35,186 nt of DNA, taken from assembly GCA_029239365.1 (NCBI GenBank), contig JAQZBA010000003.1, forward strand, positions 1 to 35,186. The letters run 5' to 3'. Source of the DNA: Herbinix sp. Lineage in GTDB: Bacteria > Bacillota > Clostridia > Lachnospirales > Lachnospiraceae. Numbering within the stretch: the stretch's first letter is position 1; the number at the start of each line of letters is the position of its first letter. This document shows, piece after piece, positions 1-9,872 of the stretch. The notes beneath the pieces were generated by a model, which was not told the DNA's origin, ran no database searches, and worked only from the letters and a program-made list of their open reading frames with translations. The position numbers and the translations under genes were made by a program.

Positions 1-18
1 TTATCTTTTATTTTCACA

Positions 19-2067
19 TTATTCTTCCGCTAGCAAGACGTCAAGCTCAGCAAGTATATCGAAACGTTGTACATCAACAATACTGCAAAGTCTTGTAAGC
101 AGCTGCGGTGTGTACAGCTCCTTCGATAACGCAGAATATTTCTTCCAACTAACTGCCGCTTCACGAAGTTGAGAGACTGCCTGTTTCTTATTCTCCGTAC
201 CACCGAACATACGGAATCTGCATAGGCTGACAGCAGCTTTAATTTTATCAGAGTAATAGAACCCGAGTAGACTCATGGCTTCTATATCCTTCATGGTTGC
301 TGTTAGTTCCGGAAGCAACTTATTTCCTGAGCTTCTTATCTGTTCAACTCTGAGAAGCGCTCCTTCTGCATTCTCTCTGATCTGTTTTGCTCCACTGAGG
401 GGGTCTTTCTTACTATATCCATTCTGCTTCTCCTCAGTCTCACAATATTCCGCGATGCTGTAATATTCTCCGCCCGGCATATTGATACATTTGACAAATT
501 CATTGATATCGGCAAAGATCAGTTTATCAGTATCAAAATCATACATGCAACAGCCTTCCGGATACCACTGGAAGTCATAATCATGCCAGTGTATCTGATT
601 CACAATGGGTATAACCTGGGAAGCCAAGCTCCAGCCTTCTGATAATACCTCTGCTTCCATATCAAAACGACAGGCAAGCTCACTACAAAAGTATTCCTTA
701 GGAAGTGTGACATCATAAGAAAGCTGTCCCCAGATGCAAAACATATACCACATCTTCTCAATAAATAGTGGGTGGGACCCATCCTTAAGGTCCATATAAT
801 CCCTTCCCCAGGTGTACCCGTCTGCTCCCATATAATATCCGTTCATACTCTCTGAGGGCATATTCCGCAGATATTCTCTGGCATATTCCGGATCACCATA
901 CCGGTACATATAATAATCGTCATTGCGCACGGTCAGCCAGATTTTCTGATCTATTCGCTTCTCCTTCAGAAATTCCTTAATAAAAGCCGGCTTCGTTCCG
1001 GAGTACATATGAGCCTGGGAGTATTTGAAGCTGATGGACAAAGCGCATGGAAAATCATGAAATCCCTCCATAATACTTTCATATCTAGTATACTGCATGC
1101 GATGAATCAATTCAAAGCTTCTATTTGGATGGATTGAGAGATAATCCTTAACTCCTTTGGCATAGGTATCTCTCAGAAAAGCAATGTCAGTATCATCCCT
1201 TACCATATGTTCTCCGGAGGTCACTCCGAGACCGGCAAGCTTCGGATAGGTATCCATCAGGGCTTTTGTACCACAGTAGATATAGTCTCTGGTAACTTGA
1301 TTGTTCTGATCACAGGTAATTCCGTATCCATTATGCTCTGTACCATAGACAAACAGATTCCAAGTAAAGAGATAGATGCTGATACACCGATTTGCAGCAT
1401 AATCCATCACTGATTGCCAGAAGGCTATTTTCTCCTCAATCGTCATTTTCTTCACAGTAACCAGACTTTGTTCCATATCCTCTGAATACATACCCCATCC
1501 ACTCAGATCCGCTTTGGCAGACCGAGTTGACCTTTTCACATCTTGTAATGAGATTTCCGGATATTCGGGAATACTGACCAGAGAAGGAAAGGGGGAAAGA
1601 GTCCAGAGGGATAATACATTATAGCGTTCCAGAGCCATATGATCCAAGAACCGGGTCCAAAAATCATATTCCCACATATGAATAATATTATTGGTGGCTG
1701 AATCTGATGAATCAGAATAACTAGGCGTTCTGGCATCCAGAGGGATATTGAGCTTGATACCTCGGTTATTAAGATAAGGTTTTACTTCCCTATCAGAGAT
1801 ACCCTCAATACCACCGGCATGACAGATCTCCCGCTCCAGATCCAGAATTCCATACATCATTCCGGCTTCTCCTGCCGAAGCGATTGTAATACAATTGCCC
1901 CTGCAAGTCCTGTGATAACCCTGGGTAGTAATCGTCTTATCTTCTTTGAGTTGTAGGTCAATACGCAGATCAATCGCTTTTCTTTTCATTTCTGCTTCCA
2001 TATGTTCGAAAGCAAAACGGATTGCTTCTGTTATTGCAATATGATTATTAAGGAAGGTAATATTCAT
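19..2067 (-). CDS. Glycoside hydrolase-like protein (hexosaminidase/alpha-glucuronidase-type N-terminal domain plus TIM-barrel-like region), family not assigned
   Basis: 682 aa ORF; N-terminal 'ITIASAGEAGMMYGILDLEREI' resembles the domain preceding the barrel in GH20/GH67/GH115-type enzymes; followed by 'YLNNRGIKLNIPLDARTP'; downstream of sugar ABC transporter genes. Confidence 0.6.
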   Translation of the reverse strand: MNITFLNNHIAITEAIRFAFEHMEAEMKRKAIDLRIDLQLKEDKTITTQGYHRTCRGNCITIASAGEAGMMYGILDLEREICHAGGIEGISDREVKPYLNNRGIKLNIPLDARTPSYSDSSDSATNNIIHMWEYDFWTRFLDHMALERYNVLSLWTLSPFPSLVSIPEYPEISLQDVKRSTRSAKADLSGWGMYSEDMEQSLVTVKKMTIEEKIAFWQSVMDYAANRCISIYLFTWNLFVYGTEHNGYGITCDQNNQVTRDYIYCGTKALMDTYPKLAGLGVTSGEHMVRDDTDIAFLRDTYAKGVKDYLSIHPNRSFELIHRMQYTRYESIMEGFHDFPCALSISFKYSQAHMYSGTKPAFIKEFLKEKRIDQKIWLTVRNDDYYMYRYGDPEYAREYLRNMPSESMNGYYMGADGYTWGRDYMDLKDGSHPLFIEKMWYMFCIWGQLSYDVTLPKEYFCSELACRFDMEAEVLSEGWSLASQVIPIVNQIHWHDYDFQWYPEGCCMYDFDTDKLIFADINEFVKCINMPGGEYYSIAEYCETEEKQNGYSKKDPLSGAKQIRENAEGALLRVEQIRSSGNKLLPELTATMKDIEAMSLLGFYYSDKIKAAVSLCRFRMFGGTENKKQAVSQLREAAVSWKKYSALSKELYTPQLLTRLCSIVDVQRFDILAELDVLLAEE

Positions 2068-2125
2068 TGTTTGTACTCACCGTTTCTTAGGATGCGTTAC
2101 TTACTCACTGCTATTTATGAATTAA

Positions 2126-2239
2126 AGAAAGTGCTACAAGATACCATATCTTCCGGAGCTGTACCACATACTCCGGAAAGGATTCTCCAAGGAGGGGGAT
2201 ATCTCGTGCGGTTAATCGCTATGGTTTGCAGCACTTTCT
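2126..2239 (-). ncRNA. Candidate structured RNA element between the RraA-like and glycosidase-like genes
   Basis: Outer arms AGAAAGTGCTGCAA / TTGTAGCACTTTCT (minus strand), inner perfect TTCCGGAG...CTCCGGAA and further nested complementary segments. Confidence 0.5.
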
Positions 2240-2244
2240 AGAAA

Positions 2245-2952
2245 CTATCTCATTAATCTCTCTAATGACTCATCGGGCTCAAGTCCAAGATTACGATAAT
2301 GCTCTGTTCTTACGCGGATATCATCCTCTAATTGCACTCTGGCAAATTGGATAACCTCCTCGGCAACCTCTCTGGGAATTACAAGGACACCATCATCATC
2401 ACCACAGATGATATCGCCTTCCTTCACCGTGACACCGGCACAGCTGATTGAGGTTCCGATAGAGCCTCTGGTTACGCGGCCGTATGCATGGGTATAGGTT
2501 CTTCTGGTGCAGAATACAGGTGCCTTCTCAAGATTAGTCTCAAAGGAGTCACGACAGCCACCATCAATAACAAAGCCTTCTACCCCACGCTCCATCATAG
2601 TCATGGAGATCTCCGAGCCCCACACGCCTCCGCGAATACCCTCCATATCAATCACTATGACCATATCTTTACTATTTTCCTTATTCACTGTATCAACAAA
2701 GCTATAGATATCATTGCAGCCTTTGCCAAGCTCTTCTCTCCACTCCTCCACAGTCTTGCAAGCCTTCACATCATCCTGTTTGGGTAATAATTTCACTGTG
2801 TGTGCGAAGCCCTTGAATTCAATCCCCGGTCGAAGCGGTCTCATCTTCTCATCCATGGTTCCTTTATCTACTAATCCCAATGCATCCATTGCATCGGAAA
2901 GATCTGCATTACGAAATCTTCTAAGCTCTTTTATTAATTCTTGATTTGTCAT
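2245..2952 (-). CDS. RraA family protein (RraA-like / 4-hydroxy-4-methyl-2-oxoglutarate aldolase-like)
   Basis: 235 aa; 'GFVIDGGCRDSFE', 'GDIICGDDDGVLVIPREVAEEV' typical of the RraA fold. Confidence 0.88.
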   Translation of the reverse strand: MTNQELIKELRRFRNADLSDAMDALGLVDKGTMDEKMRPLRPGIEFKGFAHTVKLLPKQDDVKACKTVEEWREELGKGCNDIYSFVDTVNKENSKDMVIVIDMEGIRGGVWGSEISMTMMERGVEGFVIDGGCRDSFETNLEKAPVFCTRRTYTHAYGRVTRGSIGTSISCAGVTVKEGDIICGDDDGVLVIPREVAEEVIQFARVQLEDDIRVRTEHYRNLGLEPDESLERLMR

Positions 2953-3098
2953 ATGATATAATCCTTTCAGCTTTATGATATATTAAAAGCATAGTGAACA
3001 TGCTACAAGCTTGTTTCACGCTTTTGTTCATGATATGATTTCTGATTATTATTCTAAGAAAAATTACAAGTAACAAACCTTTTATTATTCATTCGGCA

Positions 3099-3950
3099 TC
3101 ATCCCTTAACGGCACCTGCTGTTAAGCCCTGAATGAAGTATCGGTTGAAGATTGCATAAACCAAAACCATTGGTATGATGGCGATCGAAGTACCTGCCAG
3201 CATGAGATTCCAGGAGGAAGCTGCCGCACCGGAGCCCTTCAGGTTCATGATTCCAACAACCAGTGGCATACGCTTCGGATTCGATAAGGTGAATACCATA
3301 GGCATGAGGTAATCATTCCAGGCGAATCTGAATTCCAGAATTGCCAAGGTTGCGATGAGTGGCTTCAGCAAGGGGAAGATGATGCTGCGATAGATCCGGA
3401 AGAAAGTACAACCGTCCACCTTAGCCGATTCATCAATCTCTGTGGAGACAGTCCGAATGTAGGCTCTGGTAACAAACAAATTCGTCACATTCATTCCGAA
3501 TACACGGATTATGATAACTCCCCAGAGAGAGGTATTAATTCCAAAGAACTTTGCAATCATCAACTGTGGGTATAGAGTTAGGCTTCCCAGTGATACGAAC
3601 ATCGAAGAGATGACCATGGCAAATACTATATTCTTGAATTTAAAATGTCCTCGTTCAAATACATACCCTGCAATGGTACTGGTGAAAATGGTGCCCACTA
3701 CAATGAAAAAGGATAAGAAAACACTGTTAAAGGTATATTGCTCAAAGTTTGCCAGCTCCCATGCCTGTTTATAATTATCCAGAACGAATTGTGACGGAAT
3801 AATTAGATTACCGGTTAGTAGCTCCATGTTACTTTTAAAGGATCCCATAAAGGTATAAAACACAGGGAACACAGTTACAACGAAAATCAAACTGAGTACA
3901 AGGTACACCATGACATTTCCGGTCAATCTTTTTACTTTCGAACTATACAT
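3099..3950 (-). CDS. Carbohydrate ABC transporter permease (MalG type)
   Basis: 283 aa, six-TM pattern; EAA-like loop 'EIDESAKVDGCTFFRIYRSIIFPLLKP'. Confidence 0.93.
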   Translation of the reverse strand: MYSSKVKRLTGNVMVYLVLSLIFVVTVFPVFYTFMGSFKSNMELLTGNLIIPSQFVLDNYKQAWELANFEQYTFNSVFLSFFIVVGTIFTSTIAGYVFERGHFKFKNIVFAMVISSMFVSLGSLTLYPQLMIAKFFGINTSLWGVIIIRVFGMNVTNLFVTRAYIRTVSTEIDESAKVDGCTFFRIYRSIIFPLLKPLIATLAILEFRFAWNDYLMPMVFTLSNPKRMPLVVGIMNLKGSGAAASSWNLMLAGTSIAIIPMVLVYAIFNRYFIQGLTAGAVKG

Positions 3951-3963
3951 AACGTACCTCCTC

Positions 3964-4899
3964 CTAAAAGCTCTGTCCCAGTTTTTTGCTGGATTTCATA
4001 TAGATGAGTGAAATCATTGCCAGTACAACCGCTGTTACCAGGGCCATACTTGATGCATAACCGATTTCAATACTTCTTCCATCATATCCAAAGAAGTATT
4101 TAAATACATAGGTCATTACCACTTCCGTCTTGCCTCCCGGCTGACCATTCGTCGTGGATAGAATTAGATCTGCCATTTTTAAGCTTCCTACGATTGCGTT
4201 GAGTAACACCACCTGGAAGGTAGGTCCTATCATTGGAAGCGTAATCTTGAAAAACTTCTGTACCGTGTTCACACCATCAATGCTAGCACATTCATAAAGC
4301 TCCTTCGGCACACTCTGCAATGCCATCAGGAAGAAGATCATATTGATACCGAAATTGTTCCATACAGATGCAAAACCAATGACGAACAACCCGGTTCCTT
4401 TTTTACTAAACCAGCTGATCGGTCGTTCTATCAGGCCAATGTCCTGCAACAGTCCGTTCACTGTCCCGTTGAAGGAAGCAAACATCAGCGAGAAAATCAG
4501 ACCGGCAATTGCTGCACTGATTACGGTAGGAAGGAACAAGGTGATTCTAAAAAATCCTGTTCCCTTCTGCCCTCTATTTAATAACACCGCCAGTAAAAGC
4601 GCTAAGGGTATCTCCACTGCTAGCTTACCAAAGGTTAATATGATCGTATTAAGTAGGGAATTCCAATAGGCTGCATCCCTTGCAAATACACGAACAAAAT
4701 TATCTAGTCCGATAAAGGTCTCTTTAAATCCGTTGGAGCTATATAATGCATAGCGCAAAATATAAGCAATCGGCACATAGGTGAAAAGTAAGAAGCCGAT
4801 CAGCATAGGTGCCAGCATTATCACTGCCTGTACGGAGTCTTTCTTAATCCATTTGACGTTCATGGATGAACTACCTAATTCTTTTTTTGTCATCTTCAC
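3964..4899 (-). CDS. Carbohydrate ABC transporter permease (MalF/UgpA type)
   Basis: 311 aa; EAA loop 'PKELYECASIDGVNTVQKFFKITLPMIGP'. Confidence 0.93.
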   Translation of the reverse strand: MKMTKKELGSSSMNVKWIKKDSVQAVIMLAPMLIGFLLFTYVPIAYILRYALYSSNGFKETFIGLDNFVRVFARDAAYWNSLLNTIILTFGKLAVEIPLALLLAVLLNRGQKGTGFFRITLFLPTVISAAIAGLIFSLMFASFNGTVNGLLQDIGLIERPISWFSKKGTGLFVIGFASVWNNFGINMIFFLMALQSVPKELYECASIDGVNTVQKFFKITLPMIGPTFQVVLLNAIVGSLKMADLILSTTNGQPGGKTEVVMTYVFKYFFGYDGRSIEIGYASSMALVTAVVLAMISLIYMKSSKKLGQSF

Positions 4900-4982
4900 T
4901 TGTAATCCCCTTCTTACCCTTCAATTCTCTGAGCTCTCTTTACAATACCAATTGATGTAAATCTATTATTACCGAAGGAACT

Positions 4983-5025
4983 GCTGCTCCCGGGTTGCAG
5001 GCGTAAGACCGCACCCGGTGGCAGC
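4983..5025 (-). other. Intercistronic stem-loop between SBP and permease genes
   Basis: Minus strand GCTGC-CA-CCGGGT...AACCCGG-GA-GCAGC; no T-run follows. Confidence 0.6.
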
Positions 5026-5048
5026 TTATCCATTCATTTCTTCAGAAC

Positions 5049-6500
5049 TTATTTTGTTCTCTCTGTTGTCACACCGTCAGACAGCTTGTAAAGGTCTATC
5101 TTCGCTGTATCTACCTGTGCTAAAGCAGCATTGTATTTATCATCGATTTCTTTCATCGTTGCCGCAACATCGTTCAAGGCAGGATCCGTCCATATATTGG
5201 CGATTGCCTCGCGATAGGTAGTACCTTCAAATTGAATCAGTGTATCCGGAACAGGAGCCATAGTAAATATCTCACTAAAGTTTGCAAACTTAGAGAAATT
5301 CTTCATGCCGGGTTCCTTAGTTGCAAGAGCAATGGCTTCGCTTCTAACCGGGATATATAAGCCTTCTTCGTACATCTGAGCTGCATTTTCATCGGCATAG
5401 AAGAATTCAAGAACCTTGAGTACTTTTTCCGGATGCTCTAATGCTTTCTTACCAACGCAGAGCAGGTTGGTTGGATTACCAAAGGCTTTATACTTTGGTG
5501 CCTGACCGTCAAAGGTAGGAATATCGATTACGTCCCAGTCAATCTGAGCCGGGAACTGAGTATTGTATACTGCAACGTCAAAGCTGGCCGCACCCATCAT
5601 ACCGATAGAACCTGCTGAAAACTGAGCTCTGAGCTGATCCGCATCCATAGTCTCAAATCCAGGGATGACACTGCCATCCGCTACCATCTGATCAAACGCG
5701 CTGATTAATACATTATAGTCGGAATAAGCAAATTTCTGTGTTGCATAGTTATATCCGTAATGTCCGATATTCTGTCCGGCACCCATCGTATAGAAAGAGG
5801 TAATGGTCCAGAGGGCACTTGGAGCGATACCGATACCATAGGCCTTGCCGTTGGAAGCTTCGGTAATCTTCTTCGATACCTTCGTGACGTCCTCCCAGGT
5901 CTTGGGGTAATCAGCTTCTGTAAGTCCGCAGGCTGCGAATAAGTCCTTATTGATTACAAAACCATAGGTTGTGAGGTTATAAGGTAAGGTATAAGTCTTA
6001 CCATTGAATACATGCGCTTGATTTGCAACCAGGTTTGAGTATTTGCCTAACAGCTCTTCACTTCCCGGAAGTTCTTCAATTGGTACTAGATAGTCAGAGT
6101 CAACAAAATCCTGCATCCATTTTGAATCTGATCTAAATAAATCAGGAGCTTCTCCGGCTTGGACTGCGATCTTGATCGTATCAGTGAAATTGCTGCCATA
6201 GATTGTATATTCGATCTTAATGCCTAATTCCTTACCTACTCCGTTATTGAATTCTTCTATCTGCTTATCTCTCAATTCTTTCTCATGAGCATTGTCAGAC
6301 CACACTGTGATCGTATCTACAACAACTTCCTCTTTTGGTTCGGGTGCTTCTGTAGCAGCTGGTTCTTCCTTGGTCTCGGTGTTAGTAACCGGCGTTGTTG
6401 TGTCATCTTTTTCCTCTTCGTTTTTACCACAGGCTACCAGTGAGGTTCCTATCAAAGCCACTGATAAAAGTACCGCCATGAGTTTTTTGAATTTCTTCAT
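5049..6500 (-). CDS. Extracellular solute-binding lipoprotein, family 1 (sugar ABC transporter)
   Basis: Signal peptide with lipobox 'LIGTSLVACG'; 'ITVWSDNAHEKELRDKQIEEFN'; start moved to MKKFKK because GGAGGG at the ORF start serves as RBS. Confidence 0.92.
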   Translation of the reverse strand: MKKFKKLMAVLLSVALIGTSLVACGKNEEEKDDTTTPVTNTETKEEPAATEAPEPKEEVVVDTITVWSDNAHEKELRDKQIEEFNNGVGKELGIKIEYTIYGSNFTDTIKIAVQAGEAPDLFRSDSKWMQDFVDSDYLVPIEELPGSEELLGKYSNLVANQAHVFNGKTYTLPYNLTTYGFVINKDLFAACGLTEADYPKTWEDVTKVSKKITEASNGKAYGIGIAPSALWTITSFYTMGAGQNIGHYGYNYATQKFAYSDYNVLISAFDQMVADGSVIPGFETMDADQLRAQFSAGSIGMMGAASFDVAVYNTQFPAQIDWDVIDIPTFDGQAPKYKAFGNPTNLLCVGKKALEHPEKVLKVLEFFYADENAAQMYEEGLYIPVRSEAIALATKEPGMKNFSKFANFSEIFTMAPVPDTLIQFEGTTYREAIANIWTDPALNDVAATMKEIDDKYNAALAQVDTAKIDLYKLSDGVTTERTK

Positions 6501-6864
6501 TCTCTTACCCTCCATAAGTTATTATTGATATTGCAATGAATCTATCGATAGAATTTCGTATCAAATAGTACTCCGTACCGTCTTGCCCTGTAATCCCAAC
6601 AACATAATATACCGACCGGGTATTGCTGCACTGAAGCTTACTTGATGAATTAATTGTAGTATGAATAAGTTCTTTTGGTAAGGTTTAACTTTTATACTAC
6701 TTATACTCGAAGATAGGCTAAGTCAAGATAAAAGGGCTTAATTTTCATAAACCATAGCTCCATAAGGATGCTTCTACTATGAACATCTACCTACATCTGT
6801 GAGAGTGCAACCATAGCAAAGCATTTTTATCGTATAGGACGAACTTTCTCATACAGCAAAAAAT

Positions 6865-6889
6865 AAGGAGGTCCGTTACGGACCTCCCT
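6865..6889 (-). terminator. Rho-independent terminator of the htrA-like gene
   Basis: Minus strand AGGGAGGTCCG-TAA-CGGACCTCC followed by TTATTTTTTG. Confidence 0.85.
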
Positions 6890-6925
6890 ACACTCTATAT
6901 CATACTATTCATTTACAAAATCTTA

Positions 6926-8272
6926 TTATTGCTGCTTCGCTCCTAGAGTAACTTCAAGTACCTTCTCTACATAGCTTCCGCCATCCATTACCTGTATCTT
7001 TAGCTCAACCTGCTGACCGGCTGTCTTATAACTGAGCGCATTCTTAAGATCTTCAAGGGTCTCAATCACACTACCATCAAGCGCGGTGATGATATCTCCC
7101 TGCATCAATCCTGCCGCTTCTGCCGGTGAGTCATCAACTACATCGTTGACATAGACACCGATTGGCATGTTGAAGCGTTCTGCATAAATTTCATTCACTT
7201 CCTGTGCGGTAGAGGTATCAATTCCAAGGAAGCCTTGGTCTTCCGCTGCCACTACTTCACGGTTCATCAATTCATTGATCATAGGAACTGCATTGGAGAT
7301 GGGAATTGCATAACCCATACCCTCTACTTCGGCTGAAGCAAACTTAACAGAGTTGATACCGATTACTTCACCTAATGTATTGATCAGCGCCCCACCACTG
7401 TTACCGGGGTTGATGGCTGCATCTGTCTGAAGAAGTGTCATAGTCTGATCCTCAATGGTTACTTCTCGATCGACCGCACTAACATAACCTACCGTTACAG
7501 ACTGTCCATAACCAAGTGCATTACCAATGGCAATTACCATCTCTCCGGGAACCATTGTCTCTGAGTCACCTAACTTTGCAACCTTGATGGTGGAAGCCGT
7601 CTTTTCTGAGATGCTATTAAGGTCTACTGTCAATACTGCAAGATCAGCATTTGCTTCCGCACCTTTAATTGTTGCAGAAGCAGTTGTCTCATCAGAGAAT
7701 ACGATTTCAATCGCTGTCGCACCTTCTATAACATGGTTATTTGTTACAATCAATAATTCTGTGCCATTTTGCGCTATGATGATACCGGATCCACTACCCT
7801 CGGATTCTTGAGCAAATTCTCTGCCAAAGAAGTCCTGTGAGGTAATTGTTGCTGTGGAATTGATCGCTACAATGGAGGGCATTGCACCTGATACCACCTC
7901 GGAGACATCGGTTACAATTGTATCCGATGCATTATTCACAATACTAACGGTATCTCCTGTATCTGTATCCTGTGTTACTACTGTAGTTTGAAGATTATTA
8001 TCATCGATGATTTTGGTATCCTCCGGCCATGCAAGCATATAATAACCTTGGAATACCAGTCCGGCGATTAAACCAAAGGCAACGGCTGATATAGTAAGCT
8101 TCACCGCTCCGGGAATTCTTCTCTTTCTCTGCTTCACTTCATTCACCGGCGCAGAAGAATAAGCCGAATAATAATTGTAGCTCTCATTGCTACTCTGGTT
8201 ACTAATTTGATTATTACTCTCACTATTCTGAGCACCACTAATACCTTCATTGTTGTTAATTTCGTTATTCAT
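6926..8272 (-). CDS. Membrane-anchored HtrA/DegP-like serine protease with PDZ domain
   Basis: Catalytic motifs 'TNNHVIEGA', 'NADLAVLTVD', 'AINPGNSGGALIN'; C-terminal PDZ 'SPAEAAGLMQGDIITALDG'; single N-terminal TM. Confidence 0.95.
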   Translation of the reverse strand: MNNEINNNEGISGAQNSESNNQISNQSSNESYNYYSAYSSAPVNEVKQRKRRIPGAVKLTISAVAFGLIAGLVFQGYYMLAWPEDTKIIDDNNLQTTVVTQDTDTGDTVSIVNNASDTIVTDVSEVVSGAMPSIVAINSTATITSQDFFGREFAQESEGSGSGIIIAQNGTELLIVTNNHVIEGATAIEIVFSDETTASATIKGAEANADLAVLTVDLNSISEKTASTIKVAKLGDSETMVPGEMVIAIGNALGYGQSVTVGYVSAVDREVTIEDQTMTLLQTDAAINPGNSGGALINTLGEVIGINSVKFASAEVEGMGYAIPISNAVPMINELMNREVVAAEDQGFLGIDTSTAQEVNEIYAERFNMPIGVYVNDVVDDSPAEAAGLMQGDIITALDGSVIETLEDLKNALSYKTAGQQVELKIQVMDGGSYVEKVLEVTLGAKQQ

Positions 8273-8452
8273 ACGAACTCTCCTTTCAAAATGTTATCTA
8301 GATTGTTTCCTCAGGTGTTACCCTGTTATCTCCTTTTGATAAGAATAGTGTATCAATAAATTATGTTCACTTTGTGTTTTGTTTTTGAATAAAATATGAA
8401 GAAAAATCCTAATATGAAAGGGAAATCCTCTGTCAAATGCCTTTATATAAGC

Positions 8453-9592
8453 TTATGCCTGAATTGTGATATAACTGCCGAGAATCTTCATCCAGGTCGC
8501 CTCTTCCTGGATACAGTGAAGTGCATTCTTCACAGCAGGGTGATCCAGTCCACCTTCTATGTCTACGTAGAAGCGATATGCAAAGGCTTTTCCTGCTATT
8601 GGTCTGGACTCAATCTTGGTCATATTGACATTATTATAGATGAAATTGGACAACATATGGTACAGCGAACCACTCCTATGAGGTAGTGCAAAACAGATAC
8701 TGGTACGTTGTGCCCCCTGCTCATATATCTTCTTATTGGATATGATGATGAACCTAGTTGTGTTATGGTCCTCGTTATGGATTCCCTCCTGCAGTAGTAA
8801 AAGACCATGATATTCCCCGGCTCTCTTACTTGCAATTGCTGCCTGGGTTATATCCTTTTCCTCAAGAACTCGACGGGCACTTCCTGCTGTACTACCACCT
8901 ACAATCTGCTCAATCGAAGGATGCTGCTTCAGAAAATCCGTACACTGTAATAATCCCTGTCGGTGGGAATACACTCTGGTAATGTCGGTTAGGCTAGCTC
9001 CCTGTAGTCCCCAGAGATTATGCTCTATCTTCACCATATGCTCTCCGATGATATAATTATCGTATTCTGCTAGAAGGTCAAAGATGTCTGCTAAGGTTCC
9101 CGTGGAGGAATTCTCGATGGGTAGAACTCCATATTCTGCTTCACCATCTCGAACCGCCTGCATTACCTCATCAAAGGTCTCCATCGGTTGACCATCGATA
9201 TCAGTTTTAAAGTATTCCAGCATTGCCTGCTCAGTATAAGCACCTCTTTCTCCATAGAAAGCAACCTTTGTATCCTTATTTTTGGAAAAATGGTCCACCG
9301 GACTAAAACCTAAGCTGTCCTGATTCTCAAGAAGTGTATACTGTAATCTACGGCTCATGGACATGATCTGCTTGAAAAGATCGGCGATTGCCTTCTGATT
9401 AAATTCATTTTTCGTCAGCTGTGTTAGTGTTGCAAGCTTCTCATCTTCTCTCGAAGCATCAAAGATCGGTTTTCCTACACTCTTTTTATATTCAGCGATA
9501 TCCATCGCCAGCTCCATTCTCTTTTCGAATAACTCAACCATCTGGCGGTCTATTTCATCAATCTTCTTTCTGCTTTCCAATAAATCAACCAT
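8453..9592 (-). CDS. pheA: Bifunctional chorismate mutase/prephenate dehydratase
   Basis: N-terminal chorismate mutase 'LLESRKKIDEIDRQMVELFEKR'; PDT 'VAFYGERGAYTEQA', 'TRFIIISN', ACT 'GSLYHMLSNF...NMTKIESRP'; start moved to the ATG after CGGAGG. Confidence 0.95.
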   Translation of the reverse strand: MVDLLESRKKIDEIDRQMVELFEKRMELAMDIAEYKKSVGKPIFDASREDEKLATLTQLTKNEFNQKAIADLFKQIMSMSRRLQYTLLENQDSLGFSPVDHFSKNKDTKVAFYGERGAYTEQAMLEYFKTDIDGQPMETFDEVMQAVRDGEAEYGVLPIENSSTGTLADIFDLLAEYDNYIIGEHMVKIEHNLWGLQGASLTDITRVYSHRQGLLQCTDFLKQHPSIEQIVGGSTAGSARRVLEEKDITQAAIASKRAGEYHGLLLLQEGIHNEDHNTTRFIIISNKKIYEQGAQRTSICFALPHRSGSLYHMLSNFIYNNVNMTKIESRPIAGKAFAYRFYVDIEGGLDHPAVKNALHCIQEEATWMKILGSYITIQA

Positions 9593-9872
9593 CGTTAACC
9601 TCCGACATTTTCTATTGTTTCCCAACCTTTTGACTCATTATACTATCTGAAGTGTTCCTATGCAACACGGAACTTAACGAATCCTTGATTATAGACTTTC
9701 AATCATCTTGCAATCGATTTTATGTCGATATATAATGTAAATAGTAAAAAATGACGACAATATAAATAGTGAAGTAATTATGCCAGTATAATTCATGCAG
9801 CAGTTCTTCCCCTGTGAATTGTATCATTCACATCGGGACACGAACAAATCATGAAACCCTATGGAGGTATTT

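Noticed and set aside
2150-2200. T-box-like string GTGGTACAGC in the minus strand
   Set aside because: Does not match the T-box sequence UGGNACCGCG and downstream gene is not amino-acid related.
2488-2944. Several plus-strand ORFs (60-100 aa) opposite the RraA-like gene
   Set aside because: Antisense shadow ORFs of a strongly supported CDS; same reasoning applied to other short ORFs opposite named genes.
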